Source of the DNA: Desulfomonile tiedjei
Lineage (GTDB): Bacteria > Desulfobacterota > Desulfomonilia > Desulfomonilales > Desulfomonilaceae
NCBI GenBank assembly: GCA_016218715.1
Contig: JACRDG010000032.1
Span: forward strand, 62,001-126,000
DNA: 64,000 nucleotides
Direction: 5' to 3'
Both the position numbers and the translations under genes were made by a program. Below are positions 33,000-40,582 of the stretch, one piece after another (position 1 is the first letter of the stretch; each line of letters starts with the position of its first letter). The notes under the pieces are model-generated. The model did no database searches, was not told where the DNA came from, and saw only the letters and a list, made by a program, of their open reading frames with translations.

Positions 33000-33455
33000 T
33001 CAATTATCGGTCATTACGAAGTCGTCGTACTCGATCTCGAAGCGGAGCTTGTGCTTGGCCTCCTCCTGGGCCAGGGAGAGGAACACCGTCTGGAGGCCCG
33101 CGTCTTCGGTGGACCCGGCGAGATCGGTGTACATCTTGAATGCCTTCTTCTCTTTTTTCATGGCGAGGAGCAAGGCCTGCTGATAGTCCATGTGAGCGGA
33201 AGGCTCCGCATCCACAAGGTAATCGGAGAGCTTCAGATCCAGGACCTTCTGCGCGGCTGCGATGAGCCGCTTGCCTGATTTGACGTCTTCCAGCTTCTTC
33301 TTGTGGCCCATTTCTTCCTGTGCAAAATCCTTGAAGATCTTGCTCATCCAGGGCCGATCCATACGACCGGCCAACTCGGTATAGAACTGGAAGGCCTGTT
33401 CTTCCTGCCCGATAGCGAAGTCCAGGACCTCATCGACCGATTTCCACTGCTGCAT
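33000..33455 (-). CDS. Ferritin-like/rubrerythrin-domain diiron protein
   Basis: 151 residues, a four-helix ferritin-like domain without the C-terminal rubredoxin of classical rubrerythrin. The diiron ligands are in GQEEQAFQFYTELA, FAQEEMGHKKKL, MKKEKKAFKMYTDLAG and AQEEAKHKLRFE, each with the ExxH-type pattern. ATG 33455 follows a GGAGGTG. Such proteins reduce peroxide or store iron in anaerobes. It begins a leftward run of oxygen-stress genes. Confidence 0.85.
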   Translation of the reverse strand: MQQWKSVDEVLDFAIGQEEQAFQFYTELAGRMDRPWMSKIFKDFAQEEMGHKKKLEDVKSGKRLIAAAQKVLDLKLSDYLVDAEPSAHMDYQQALLLAMKKEKKAFKMYTDLAGSTEDAGLQTVFLSLAQEEAKHKLRFEIEYDDFVMTDN

Positions 33456-33647
33456 AGCGGCACCTCCGAGCCTGAATGTGAAGGGGAGGCACGCCGGCCT
33501 ACCCTGAAACGCACGTGGAGAAAGATAACGCTTTTCCGCGGACAAGAAAACTGCTTTTGTGGTGACCCTTCAGGAACGGGTGGCGAACGGGACGATCTCC
33601 TTCATGGACTCGTACGGATGCTCACCCCCGAAATACACTTCGGGCCG

Positions 33648-34163
33648 TCACATGAGTTTTCGGACCGCGCCGAGAACCGCGTCGTAGTTCGGTTCCTGGG
33701 CGATTTCTTTGACGATCTCGACGTGCTGGACCTTTCCGGTGCGATCCACGACGAAGACCGCGCGCGATAGGAGCCTCAGGTCCTTGATCAATACACCGTA
33801 GGCCGTGCCAAAGGAAGCATCCCGGTGGTCCGACAGGGTCTTGACCGCCTCGATGCCCGCTGCGCCGCACCAGCGTGCCTGTGCGAAGGGCAGGTCCATG
33901 CTCACGGTCAGGATGCTCACGTCAGGTCCGAGGCGTGCCGCTTCCTCGTTGAACCTTCTCGTGGACGTGTCGCAAACGGGCGTGTCCAGCGAGGGGACCG
34001 CGTAGATCACGCAGACCTTGCCGCGAAAGGACGAGAAATCGACGGGCGTGAGATCGGTTCCCACCGCGGTGAAATTCGGAGCCGCGTCGCCCACGTTGAT
34101 TCTGGTCCCCAACAACACCACCGGATTACCTCTCATGGTTACCAGACCGGGACGTTCAGTCAT
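33648..34163 (-). CDS. tpx: Thiol peroxidase (Tpx-type peroxiredoxin)
   Basis: 171 residues. The peroxidatic cysteine lies in SLDTPVCDTSTRRFNEEA, and the resolving cysteine in MDLPFAQARWCGAAG, both placed as in E. coli Tpx. This enzyme reduces H2O2 and alkyl hydroperoxides using thioredoxin. ATG 34163 is preferred over an upstream ATG at 34211 because Tpx proteins begin here and AGGAAC precedes it. The gene lies 64 bp downstream of cydB on the same strand. Confidence 0.9.
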   Translation of the reverse strand: MTERPGLVTMRGNPVVLLGTRINVGDAAPNFTAVGTDLTPVDFSSFRGKVCVIYAVPSLDTPVCDTSTRRFNEEAARLGPDVSILTVSMDLPFAQARWCGAAGIEAVKTLSDHRDASFGTAYGVLIKDLRLLSRAVFVVDRTGKVQHVEIVKEIAQEPNYDAVLGAVRKLM

Positions 34164-34227
34164 CAGAGTTCCTTTCTGTCTCCAAATGGTTTTGCCTAGA
34201 GCGGTCGCCAAACGGTCAACCGCCGCA

Positions 34228-35253
34228 TCAATAAGCTTCTTCCGATGTCAGATCTTCGTCCGTAACTTTGCCGCGAAACAGCGTGTAAGCCCAGGTCTGG
34301 TATGCGATGACGATCGGGACGAAAATGAGCGCCACCACCAGCATGACCGTGAGCGTTAAAGGACTCGAGGACGAGTTGAACGCGGTAAGACTGTAATTCG
34401 GGTTCAAACTGGACGGGTAGAGGTTCGGAAACAGGCCGATCACGCCGAACAGCGTTGCCGAGAGAATGAACAGACTCGACGCGAACCACGCGTTCCACCA
34501 CGCTTGCTTCGCGATGAAGGCCCTCACTACGAGCAGAGCGGCCACCGCGATCAACGGAACCACAAAGAGGATCGGGTTACTCAAATAGTTCGCGTAGAGC
34601 CGAGTCGCAAACCAGGTGTGGATGAGGAAGATCACAGCGACCGCCAGCAGCACGACCCAGGCCGTTGACAGGCAAGACGCCGCGCGATCGTGGATCGCAC
34701 CCTCGGACCTGATCGCGAGCCACAAGAGCCCGTGGACCACGAACGCGACGACAAAGAAGACCCCGCCGACAATCCCGTACGGGTTGAGCAGCGTCAAGAG
34801 GTTCCCGTGAAACGCCCCTTTGTCGTCAAAGGGAATCCCCTGAAAGATGTTCGCGAAGGCTACTCCGAGGAGCAGCGCGGGGACAAAGCTTCCAATAAAG
34901 AGGCAGGTGTCCCACAGCTTCCTCCATCCCGGGCTGTCCACCTGGCTGCGAAACTCAAAGGAGACCGCGCGGATAATCAGACCGAACAGGAGCATCAGGA
35001 GCGGCGTATACAGCGTGCTGAACATCACTGCATAAGTCGTCGGGAACGCGGCGAACGTCACGCCACCCGCGGTGATGAGCCATACCTCGTTCCCGTTCCA
35101 GAACGGACCCATGGCGTTGTAGACGGTTCTGACCTCTTTTTCGTCTTTGGCCATAAAGGGCATTGCGGTTCCCAGGCCGAGGTCGAAGCCGCCAAGCATG
35201 AAATATATGCCCCAGAGCAATCCCCAGAGTAAGAACCAGATCGTTTCCAACAT
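34228..35253 (-). CDS. cydB: Cytochrome bd oxidase subunit II
   Basis: 341 residues with about eight or nine membrane spans. It opens MLETIWFLLWGLLWGIYFML and contains GPFWNGNEVWLITAGGVTFAAFP, the signature of CydB, and the later NPYGIVGGVFF region. CydB pairs with CydA to form the quinol oxidase that reduces O2 to water with high affinity. It starts 17 bp after cydA, so the two form an operon. In an anaerobe it serves mainly to remove O2. Confidence 0.95.
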   Translation of the reverse strand: MLETIWFLLWGLLWGIYFMLGGFDLGLGTAMPFMAKDEKEVRTVYNAMGPFWNGNEVWLITAGGVTFAAFPTTYAVMFSTLYTPLLMLLFGLIIRAVSFEFRSQVDSPGWRKLWDTCLFIGSFVPALLLGVAFANIFQGIPFDDKGAFHGNLLTLLNPYGIVGGVFFVVAFVVHGLLWLAIRSEGAIHDRAASCLSTAWVVLLAVAVIFLIHTWFATRLYANYLSNPILFVVPLIAVAALLVVRAFIAKQAWWNAWFASSLFILSATLFGVIGLFPNLYPSSLNPNYSLTAFNSSSSPLTLTVMLVVALIFVPIVIAYQTWAYTLFRGKVTDEDLTSEEAY

Positions 35254-35270
35254 GGCGCAACCTCCCTTTC

Positions 35271-36602
35271 TCAGCCCTGGGGACCGGTTACGGCGGGAGC
35301 AGGCTCAGCAGGCCCTTTCCCCGCGATTTTGGCAATCAATATAAAAGCCGTCAGTCCCAGGAGCGAATAGAGCAGAATGAACGCGGCCAGCGAGATCGCA
35401 ACCTGTGACCCTGCAATATTGGATACCGCATCGGAAGTCTTCATCACTCCGTAGACAATCCAGGGTTGCCGCCCCACTTCCGTGACAAACCAACCTAGTC
35501 CCGAAGCGATGTAAGGAAGCGGAATTGCATACATCATGGTCTTCAGGAACCAGGGAGCGGATTCCAGTCGGTTGCGGTAGTACCACCCGATCAGGGTGAG
35601 GATCGGGAAGAGGAAACCCAGACCCACCATGAACCTGAACGACCAGAAGACCGAAGTTACCGGGGGTCGCTCGTCTTTTGGCCATTCCTTGAGGCCTTTC
35701 ACTTCCGCATTCCAGTCGTGGTACACGAGGAAGCTCATGAACTTGGGTATCTGGAACGCTTCCACGATATTGCGCTCGTTTGCTTCATCCGGGATGACCA
35801 GCATGGAGAACGGAACTCCCCTGGCGGTCTCCCACTGGGCCTCCACCGCGGCAAGCTTTGCAGGTTGCGCTTCGGCCATGGCCCTACCGTGCAGGTCCCC
35901 CACCACGACTTCCAGGATCGAGAAAATCAGAGCAAACACCAGGGCGATTCGGAACGATTTGGTGAAGAAGTCTGTGTGGCTCTTGCGGAGCAGGTGGTAT
36001 GCACTGACTCCCATCACGAAGAATCCACCCACTATGTACCCCGCAAACGTGGTGTGGAGCCATGTCAGGATAGCGAAAGGTTGACTGACCACCTGCCAGA
36101 AATCAGCGAGTTCCGCTCGGCCCCCTCTGACGACATAGCCGACAGGGTGTTGCATCCAAGCATTCGCCACCAGGATCCAGTACGCGGAGAGAATGGCCGC
36201 GCCGGCCACCAGCCAGATACACGCGCAATGAACCTTCGGCGATAGTCTCTTCCACCCGAACACCCAGATAGCAATAAAGGTCGATTCGAGGAAAAATGAT
36301 AGGGTCGCCTCAATCGCGAGGAGAGACCCGAAGATGTCCCCCACGTACTTCGAGTAACCGGCCCAATTGGTGCCGAACTGGAATTCCAACGTGATTCCGG
36401 TTACAACACCAACCCCGAAATTGATGAGGAATATCTTGCCCCAGAATTTCGCCATCCGTTTGTACGATTCGTCACCGGATCGCACATAGATGGTTTCCAT
36501 AATTGCCACCAGCAACCCCAAGCCAAGCGTCAAAGGCACAAACAGGAAATGAAAATGGGTGGCAACAGCAAACTGTAGTCTGGATAACCACAGAACGTCC
36601 AT
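35271..36602 (-). CDS. cydA: Cytochrome bd oxidase subunit I
   Basis: 443 residues, typical of the short-Q-loop type. It starts MDVLWLSRLQFAVATHFHF; H16 or H18 corresponds to the heme b595 ligand region, and GWFVTEVGRQPW is the conserved segment near the quinol site. The sequence PFAILTWLHTTFAGY holds the His ligand of heme b558. No CydX or CydCD gene is adjacent. It is the first gene of the cydAB pair, transcribed leftward. Confidence 0.95.
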   Translation of the reverse strand: MDVLWLSRLQFAVATHFHFLFVPLTLGLGLLVAIMETIYVRSGDESYKRMAKFWGKIFLINFGVGVVTGITLEFQFGTNWAGYSKYVGDIFGSLLAIEATLSFFLESTFIAIWVFGWKRLSPKVHCACIWLVAGAAILSAYWILVANAWMQHPVGYVVRGGRAELADFWQVVSQPFAILTWLHTTFAGYIVGGFFVMGVSAYHLLRKSHTDFFTKSFRIALVFALIFSILEVVVGDLHGRAMAEAQPAKLAAVEAQWETARGVPFSMLVIPDEANERNIVEAFQIPKFMSFLVYHDWNAEVKGLKEWPKDERPPVTSVFWSFRFMVGLGFLFPILTLIGWYYRNRLESAPWFLKTMMYAIPLPYIASGLGWFVTEVGRQPWIVYGVMKTSDAVSNIAGSQVAISLAAFILLYSLLGLTAFILIAKIAGKGPAEPAPAVTGPQG

Positions 36603-36686
36603 AATGGCTTTACCCCCTTCGGATCGACGCTCGAGAAGATTATCCCCCCGAGTACGTGTGGGCGACCCCTGCCCGGAATCCGTTTC

Positions 36687-37388
36687 TTATGACGATTTCC
36701 GGTCCATCCGGGTCAAACTTTGTTGTGCAAGTTCGCCGACGGTACGCTCTACGAACGTATCGTCGGAATAGATCTTCAGGCGGGACCCGTCTTCGAGGAG
36801 CTGTTTCAGCCGGTCCCGATTCTGCGTCGCTCCCAGCAGACCCGAGGCCACAGCGGCAAGACCCCTCACTGACGAGTCCCCGGAATAGAGATATTTGTCC
36901 AAATGCTCGGTAGCTCTGCCGAGCAACTCCGGTCTCACAGCGGCAAGCCTTGCGATGCCCCAGAGAAGGCCCCGCTGGAGCATTTCGTACTCGATGAAAT
37001 TGCCGCCTGTGTCGAGGTAAGACACGACAACGGGCGAGAATTCTTCGGCGAGGCGCCGGTGGCGGGCCATGATCTCCGCCATCGCCTCCGGGGCTCCCCA
37101 GCCGATGCCTCCGGACTCGTCGTTGAGCGTCCACATGAGCCTTCGCATGATGACTCGGGCGGATTCCATGTCCTCGTCGGCCAGTCCCGCAATCACGTGT
37201 CCGATGGCGGCGACGGCCCTCCACCGAACGGTCTCGTTCTCGTGGAGCAGGAACGAGAGGAGAGGATTGATTGCTTGCCGGGCCCGCAGCGTGGACAGCT
37301 CGCTGAACCGACGCTGCACGTCATCCTCCTGCAAGATGGCAAGAACGTGCTGTTTGAGGGCCCGCCCTCCTCTGATTCCTGCGTTCAA
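36687..37388 (-). CDS. HEAT-repeat protein (DVU0298-like)
   Basis: 233 residues, apparently all helical. Units such as NPLLSFLLHENETVRWRAVAAIGHV and SGDSSVRGLAAVASGLLG look like HEAT repeats, and the segment SGGIGWGAPEAMAEIMARH is the conserved mark of the deltaproteobacterial DVU0298 group. The start is TTG 37388, preceded by GAGG. The function is unknown; the neighbourhood (cydAB, flavo-diiron protein) suggests a link to redox stress or to assembly of a redox enzyme. Confidence 0.75.
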   Translation of the reverse strand: MNAGIRGGRALKQHVLAILQEDDVQRRFSELSTLRARQAINPLLSFLLHENETVRWRAVAAIGHVIAGLADEDMESARVIMRRLMWTLNDESGGIGWGAPEAMAEIMARHRRLAEEFSPVVVSYLDTGGNFIEYEMLQRGLLWGIARLAAVRPELLGRATEHLDKYLYSGDSSVRGLAAVASGLLGATQNRDRLKQLLEDGSRLKIYSDDTFVERTVGELAQQSLTRMDRKSS

Positions 37389-37510
37389 TTGAATCGCCTC
37401 ACTCGAAAGAACGGTGACATTGACGAACCTCCGGCCAACGAGACTCTGGTAAAGGAGTCCCTGTGCGCTTCATTATCGTCAGAGTGGAATCATGCCGGCT
37501 TCCCGGTCCC

Positions 37511-38707
37511 TCAACCCTCTGCTTTAACCGCTCGAGCAATGTCGCGGCCCAGCTCCACACACTGCCGCAACCCCTCATGCGCGGGCACGTACTGAAGACT
37601 GACCCCCGGATTGATCACCTTGAACTTCATTTCTTCCAATGTCTTGGTTATCATCCGCACTGACTCTCCGCTCCAGCCGAAGGAACCGAAGGCCGCTGCG
37701 ATCTTGTTCTGCGGGCGTAGGCCTTTCATATACGTCAGCATGTCCGCCATGCGCGGCAGCATGTTATTGTTCAGCGTTGAAGATCCGGCTATCACGGCTC
37801 GAGCGTCCATCACTTCGGTCATGACGTCGCTCCGGTGGTCGACTCGGAGATCCATCATCTTTGCCGCGACTCCTTCTTCAGCGAGACCGTCGCAGATCGC
37901 CTTGGCCATCGTTGCGGTGCTGTTCCACATGCTGTCAAAGACGATGACCGCTTTCCGTTTGGAAATCTGCCTGGTCCATGCGTCGTACGCCGCGACTATT
38001 TGCAGCGGGTTTTCGCGCCAAATCAGCCCATGATCCGGACAGATCATGTCGATCTTCAGATCCATCTTCTGCACTTCGGCAATGAGTTTCTGGATAAGCC
38101 CGGAATAGGGGAGAAGAATGTTCGCGTAATACTTGGCCGCGTGTTGCATGAGTTCCCCGCCGGGGACCTCGTCGTTGAAACGTTCCGTGGTGGCCCAGTG
38201 CTGACCGAAGGCGTCGCTGGAAATGAGCACCCGGTCTTCTTTGAGGTAAGAAAACATGCTGTCCGGCCAGTGCACCATACGCGTCTCCAGGAACTGCACC
38301 GTGCGCTTTCCCAGACTGATTTCAGACCCTGACGGGACCACCTCGTACGGCCAGTCTTCCCGGTGATAGTGCTCCAGCAGGGCCTTCTTGCCCCGCGGCG
38401 AGCAGAAAAGCTTTTCGGGTTTGATCGCCTCCATGATCTCAGGCAGTGCGCCGGAATGGTCGGGTTCCACATGATTCACGACGAGATAGTCGATCTTGCT
38501 CGGTTCCACGACCTTGTAAATGCAATGCAACAAATCGCCCTTGAAAGGTTTTTTGACCGTGTCAAAGAGCGTTACCTTGTCGTCCTTCACAAGGTACGCG
38601 TTGTACGTGGTCCCTTTCATGGTGGAATACCCGTGGAAGTCGCGTACGCTCCAGTCCAATGCGCCAACCCAAAAGATGTCGTCCTTTATTTCAACACTGA
38701 TTCTCAA
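37511..38707 (-). CDS. fprA: FprA-type flavo-diiron protein (rubredoxin:oxygen oxidoreductase)
   Basis: 398 residues: an N-terminal metallo-beta-lactamase domain (1-250) with the diiron motif VNHVEPDHSG, further ligands in VHWPDSM, SSDAFGQH and CPDHGLIW, and a C-terminal flavodoxin domain (from about 253; VIVFDSMWNSTATMAK, FGSFGWSGE) that binds FMN. It reduces O2 to water, or NO to N2O, with electrons from rubredoxin, which is encoded just upstream. Start TTG 38707 follows GGAGG. Strongly supported. Confidence 0.93.
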   Translation of the reverse strand: MRISVEIKDDIFWVGALDWSVRDFHGYSTMKGTTYNAYLVKDDKVTLFDTVKKPFKGDLLHCIYKVVEPSKIDYLVVNHVEPDHSGALPEIMEAIKPEKLFCSPRGKKALLEHYHREDWPYEVVPSGSEISLGKRTVQFLETRMVHWPDSMFSYLKEDRVLISSDAFGQHWATTERFNDEVPGGELMQHAAKYYANILLPYSGLIQKLIAEVQKMDLKIDMICPDHGLIWRENPLQIVAAYDAWTRQISKRKAVIVFDSMWNSTATMAKAICDGLAEEGVAAKMMDLRVDHRSDVMTEVMDARAVIAGSSTLNNNMLPRMADMLTYMKGLRPQNKIAAAFGSFGWSGESVRMITKTLEEMKFKVINPGVSLQYVPAHEGLRQCVELGRDIARAVKAEG

Positions 38708-38878
38708 AATTTTCCTCCATGATTAGTCGTCAACGGGCAACCGCCGGCCCTTGCGCGCGTCGCCGCACCAGCACCGGTCGTGGGCCGTACGGTTCTCATC
38801 CGAGAACGCAAGGACCTCTCCCGGTCGCCCCTTATCCTGCACGAACAGACAGCCGGTCCGATGTCGCGCGGGCTTATG

Positions 38879-39037
38879 CTATTCAGGTTCGAAGCTCGCT
38901 TTGTCCGCTCCGCACACAGGGCACACCCAGTCGTCGGGCAGCTGGTCAAACGAGGTCCCGGGAGCTATCCCGTTGTCCGGGTCACCCAGGGCTGGGTCAT
39001 ACACGTAACCACACACCTGACATGTATACTTCTGCAT
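38879..39037 (-). CDS. Rubredoxin
   Basis: 52 residues: [20 protein letters not shown], then [20 protein letters not shown]; the two CxxCG pairs bind one iron. It is the likely electron donor to the flavo-diiron protein encoded 171 bp downstream. The ATG at 39037 is preceded on the minus strand by AGGAAAGG. It is short enough to be missed by automated length cut-offs. Confidence 0.93.
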   Translation of the reverse strand: MQKYTCQVCGYVYDPALGDPDNGIAPGTSFDQLPDDWVCPVCGADKASFEPE

Positions 39038-39117
39038 CCTTTCCTCCTTTCACGTCTTGCCATCCTTCACGCCGACAGGCCATCGAGCCTGCGGTTCCGT
39101 CGCAAATCTCCAACGAC

Positions 39118-39558
39118 CTATTTGGCCGACAACCTCTTGCCGATTTCTCGGCCGTAATCCTGAGCCATTACCATGCCGCCCTGCAGAAGCGCGGACTTGA
39201 GCCGCAAGGGAGAACCCACCATGTCCATCTTGAATATGTTCGCCATGGTGTCGTAAATGCGGTCGGGCGCCTCGCCGCTCCAGCCGAATGCTCCGAAGCT
39301 GCCCCCGATTTTCCCCGCGAGGTCGACCTTTGCCGCGAGGAAGAGTACCGTCTTCATGGTCGACATCATCTCGCCGTGATATGTAGCGGAACCGAAGACA
39401 TAAGCGTCGTACCCGGAAAAGTCTTCTTCCTTCTTTACATCGGAGGCATTGAAGAGCTTCGCGTCCGAGCCGGTAAACCTGATCCCTTCTGCAATGTACT
39501 GGGCAATGTCCTGCGTCTGACCCGCTCTGGTAGCGTAGACGATGAGGGCTTTCGCCAT
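39118..39558 (-). CDS. Flavodoxin
   Basis: 146 residues. The phosphate-binding loop for FMN is YATRAGQTQDIAQY, and later segments FGSATYHGEMM and GSFGAFGWSGEAP match the isoalloxazine loops. It is a one-domain electron carrier and closely resembles the flavodoxin domain of the flavo-diiron protein. It is transcribed leftward among rubredoxin and Fe-S flavoprotein genes. Confidence 0.88.
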   Translation of the reverse strand: MAKALIVYATRAGQTQDIAQYIAEGIRFTGSDAKLFNASDVKKEEDFSGYDAYVFGSATYHGEMMSTMKTVLFLAAKVDLAGKIGGSFGAFGWSGEAPDRIYDTMANIFKMDMVGSPLRLKSALLQGGMVMAQDYGREIGKRLSAK

Positions 39559-39616
39559 AATCTTGTGCTCCTCTCTTATAACGTAAGGCCGGCTCCCGCT
39601 CCGCCTGGCCCGTGGT

Positions 39617-40216
39617 TCACTGATTCTCCACTATCCAGCCCGGCGTGGCGACCGCGTTTTGACCCAACCGGTACGCTTGAGCCAGCGCATCGGGGTGCTG
39701 GGCTATGTCCCCCTTCCCCTCGACGGACCGGACGAAGACGCCGCGGCCGTACCGCAAATCCAGAGCGTCGTAGAAGTACTTGGCTACGAGTTCGGCGCCG
39801 TCGAACAGGGTCTTCCCCTTGGTGGCGCCGACGCAGATCAGGTAGCCGGCCCCTTCACGGAAGACTCGTTTCTGCCCGGGGAGCAGCCCCAGCTTTACCT
39901 TGCACCACAGGGCCTGGCATCGGTCAATGACGGCCTTAGCCTGAGAAGTTATCCCGTAGAAGAACATCGGAGAGGCGAGGACAATCACGTCACATTGCAC
40001 GAGCAAGGGATAGACCTTCTGCATGTCATCCCCGACCACGCACTCTCCTGTTTCATCACAACCGCCGCATTCCACACATCCCGCGATTTGCAGTTCGCAA
40101 CAATGCACGGAGAACACTTCTCCACCCGCATCCCGAGCCCCTCTGAGGGCTTCATCCAGTAACATGTCGGAATTGCCCCCTTGCCTGGGGCTGCCATAGA
40201 TTCCCAACACTTTCAT
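39617..40216 (-). CDS. Iron-sulfur flavoprotein (NADPH-dependent FMN reductase fold)
   Basis: 199 residues. LGIYGSPRQGGNSDMLLDEAL binds the FMN phosphate; the compact cysteine motif CVECGGCDETGEC is the signature of archaeal/bacterial Isf proteins and holds a [4Fe-4S] cluster. VIVLASPMFFYGITSQAKAVIDRC follows. Isf proteins of this sort reduce O2 and H2O2 or shuttle electrons from ferredoxin. Start ATG 40216. It belongs with the surrounding oxygen-defence genes. Confidence 0.88.
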   Translation of the reverse strand: MKVLGIYGSPRQGGNSDMLLDEALRGARDAGGEVFSVHCCELQIAGCVECGGCDETGECVVGDDMQKVYPLLVQCDVIVLASPMFFYGITSQAKAVIDRCQALWCKVKLGLLPGQKRVFREGAGYLICVGATKGKTLFDGAELVAKYFYDALDLRYGRGVFVRSVEGKGDIAQHPDALAQAYRLGQNAVATPGWIVENQ

Positions 40217-40258
40217 AGATCGCTCGCTTCCGTTCCAGCCCTCACGGGCCCGGAGGGG

Positions 40259-40315
40259 TAACCGTTTACCGGGACAAAGGCAGTCCCCCGAATTCGCGAT
40301 GGGGGACGATTACAG
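40259..40315. repeat. Dispersed repeat family B, copy 3
   Basis: TAACCGTTTACCGGGACAAA, GGCAGTCCCCCGAATTCGCG and ATGGGGGACGATTA. Inner arms GTCCCCC and GGGGGAC are perfect, and the outer ends TAACCGT and ACGATTA pair with one mismatch. It lies between the rubredoxin-like and Fe-S flavoprotein genes. Confidence 0.65.
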
Positions 40316-40329
40316 GAAGGGAGCAGCCG

Positions 40330-40500
40330 TCATTTCAGACGCGGGTCCTGGCCTTCCATGCCGCATTCGGGAACGTAACAGGTCACGTTCAGGAATTCGC
40401 ACTTCTCCTTGCAGCCGGGGCACGATTCGGGCGGCGGCTTGCCCGCGTCCGACTCGAACGTGTAGCCACAGTCTTTACATCGCCACGTTATCTTTTCCAT
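40330..40500 (-). CDS. Small rubredoxin-like zinc/iron-ribbon protein
   Basis: 56 residues: MEKITWRCKDCGYTFESDAG then SCPGCKEKCEFLNVTCYVPE. The first CxxCG and the second CPGC pair resemble the rubredoxin domain at the C-terminus of rubrerythrins, with three extra cysteines (CKEKC, CY, ECG) after it. It may bind iron like rubredoxin or zinc. ATG 40500 follows a GGAGGAACG on the minus strand. It is not in length-filtered ORF sets. Confidence 0.75.
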   Translation of the reverse strand: MEKITWRCKDCGYTFESDAGKPPPESCPGCKEKCEFLNVTCYVPECGMEGQDPRLK

Positions 40501-40582
40501 GATCGTTCCTCCATCGGATAGTAATGAGCCGCGCCGGGGGGCAGCGTCAGGCCCGGATCGGTCTCGACCCCCGCATTTAGGG

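Noticed and set aside
38719-39930. 403-codon open frame on the plus strand
   Set aside because: It runs antisense through the rubredoxin, flavodoxin and part of the Fe-S flavoprotein, all well supported on the other strand.
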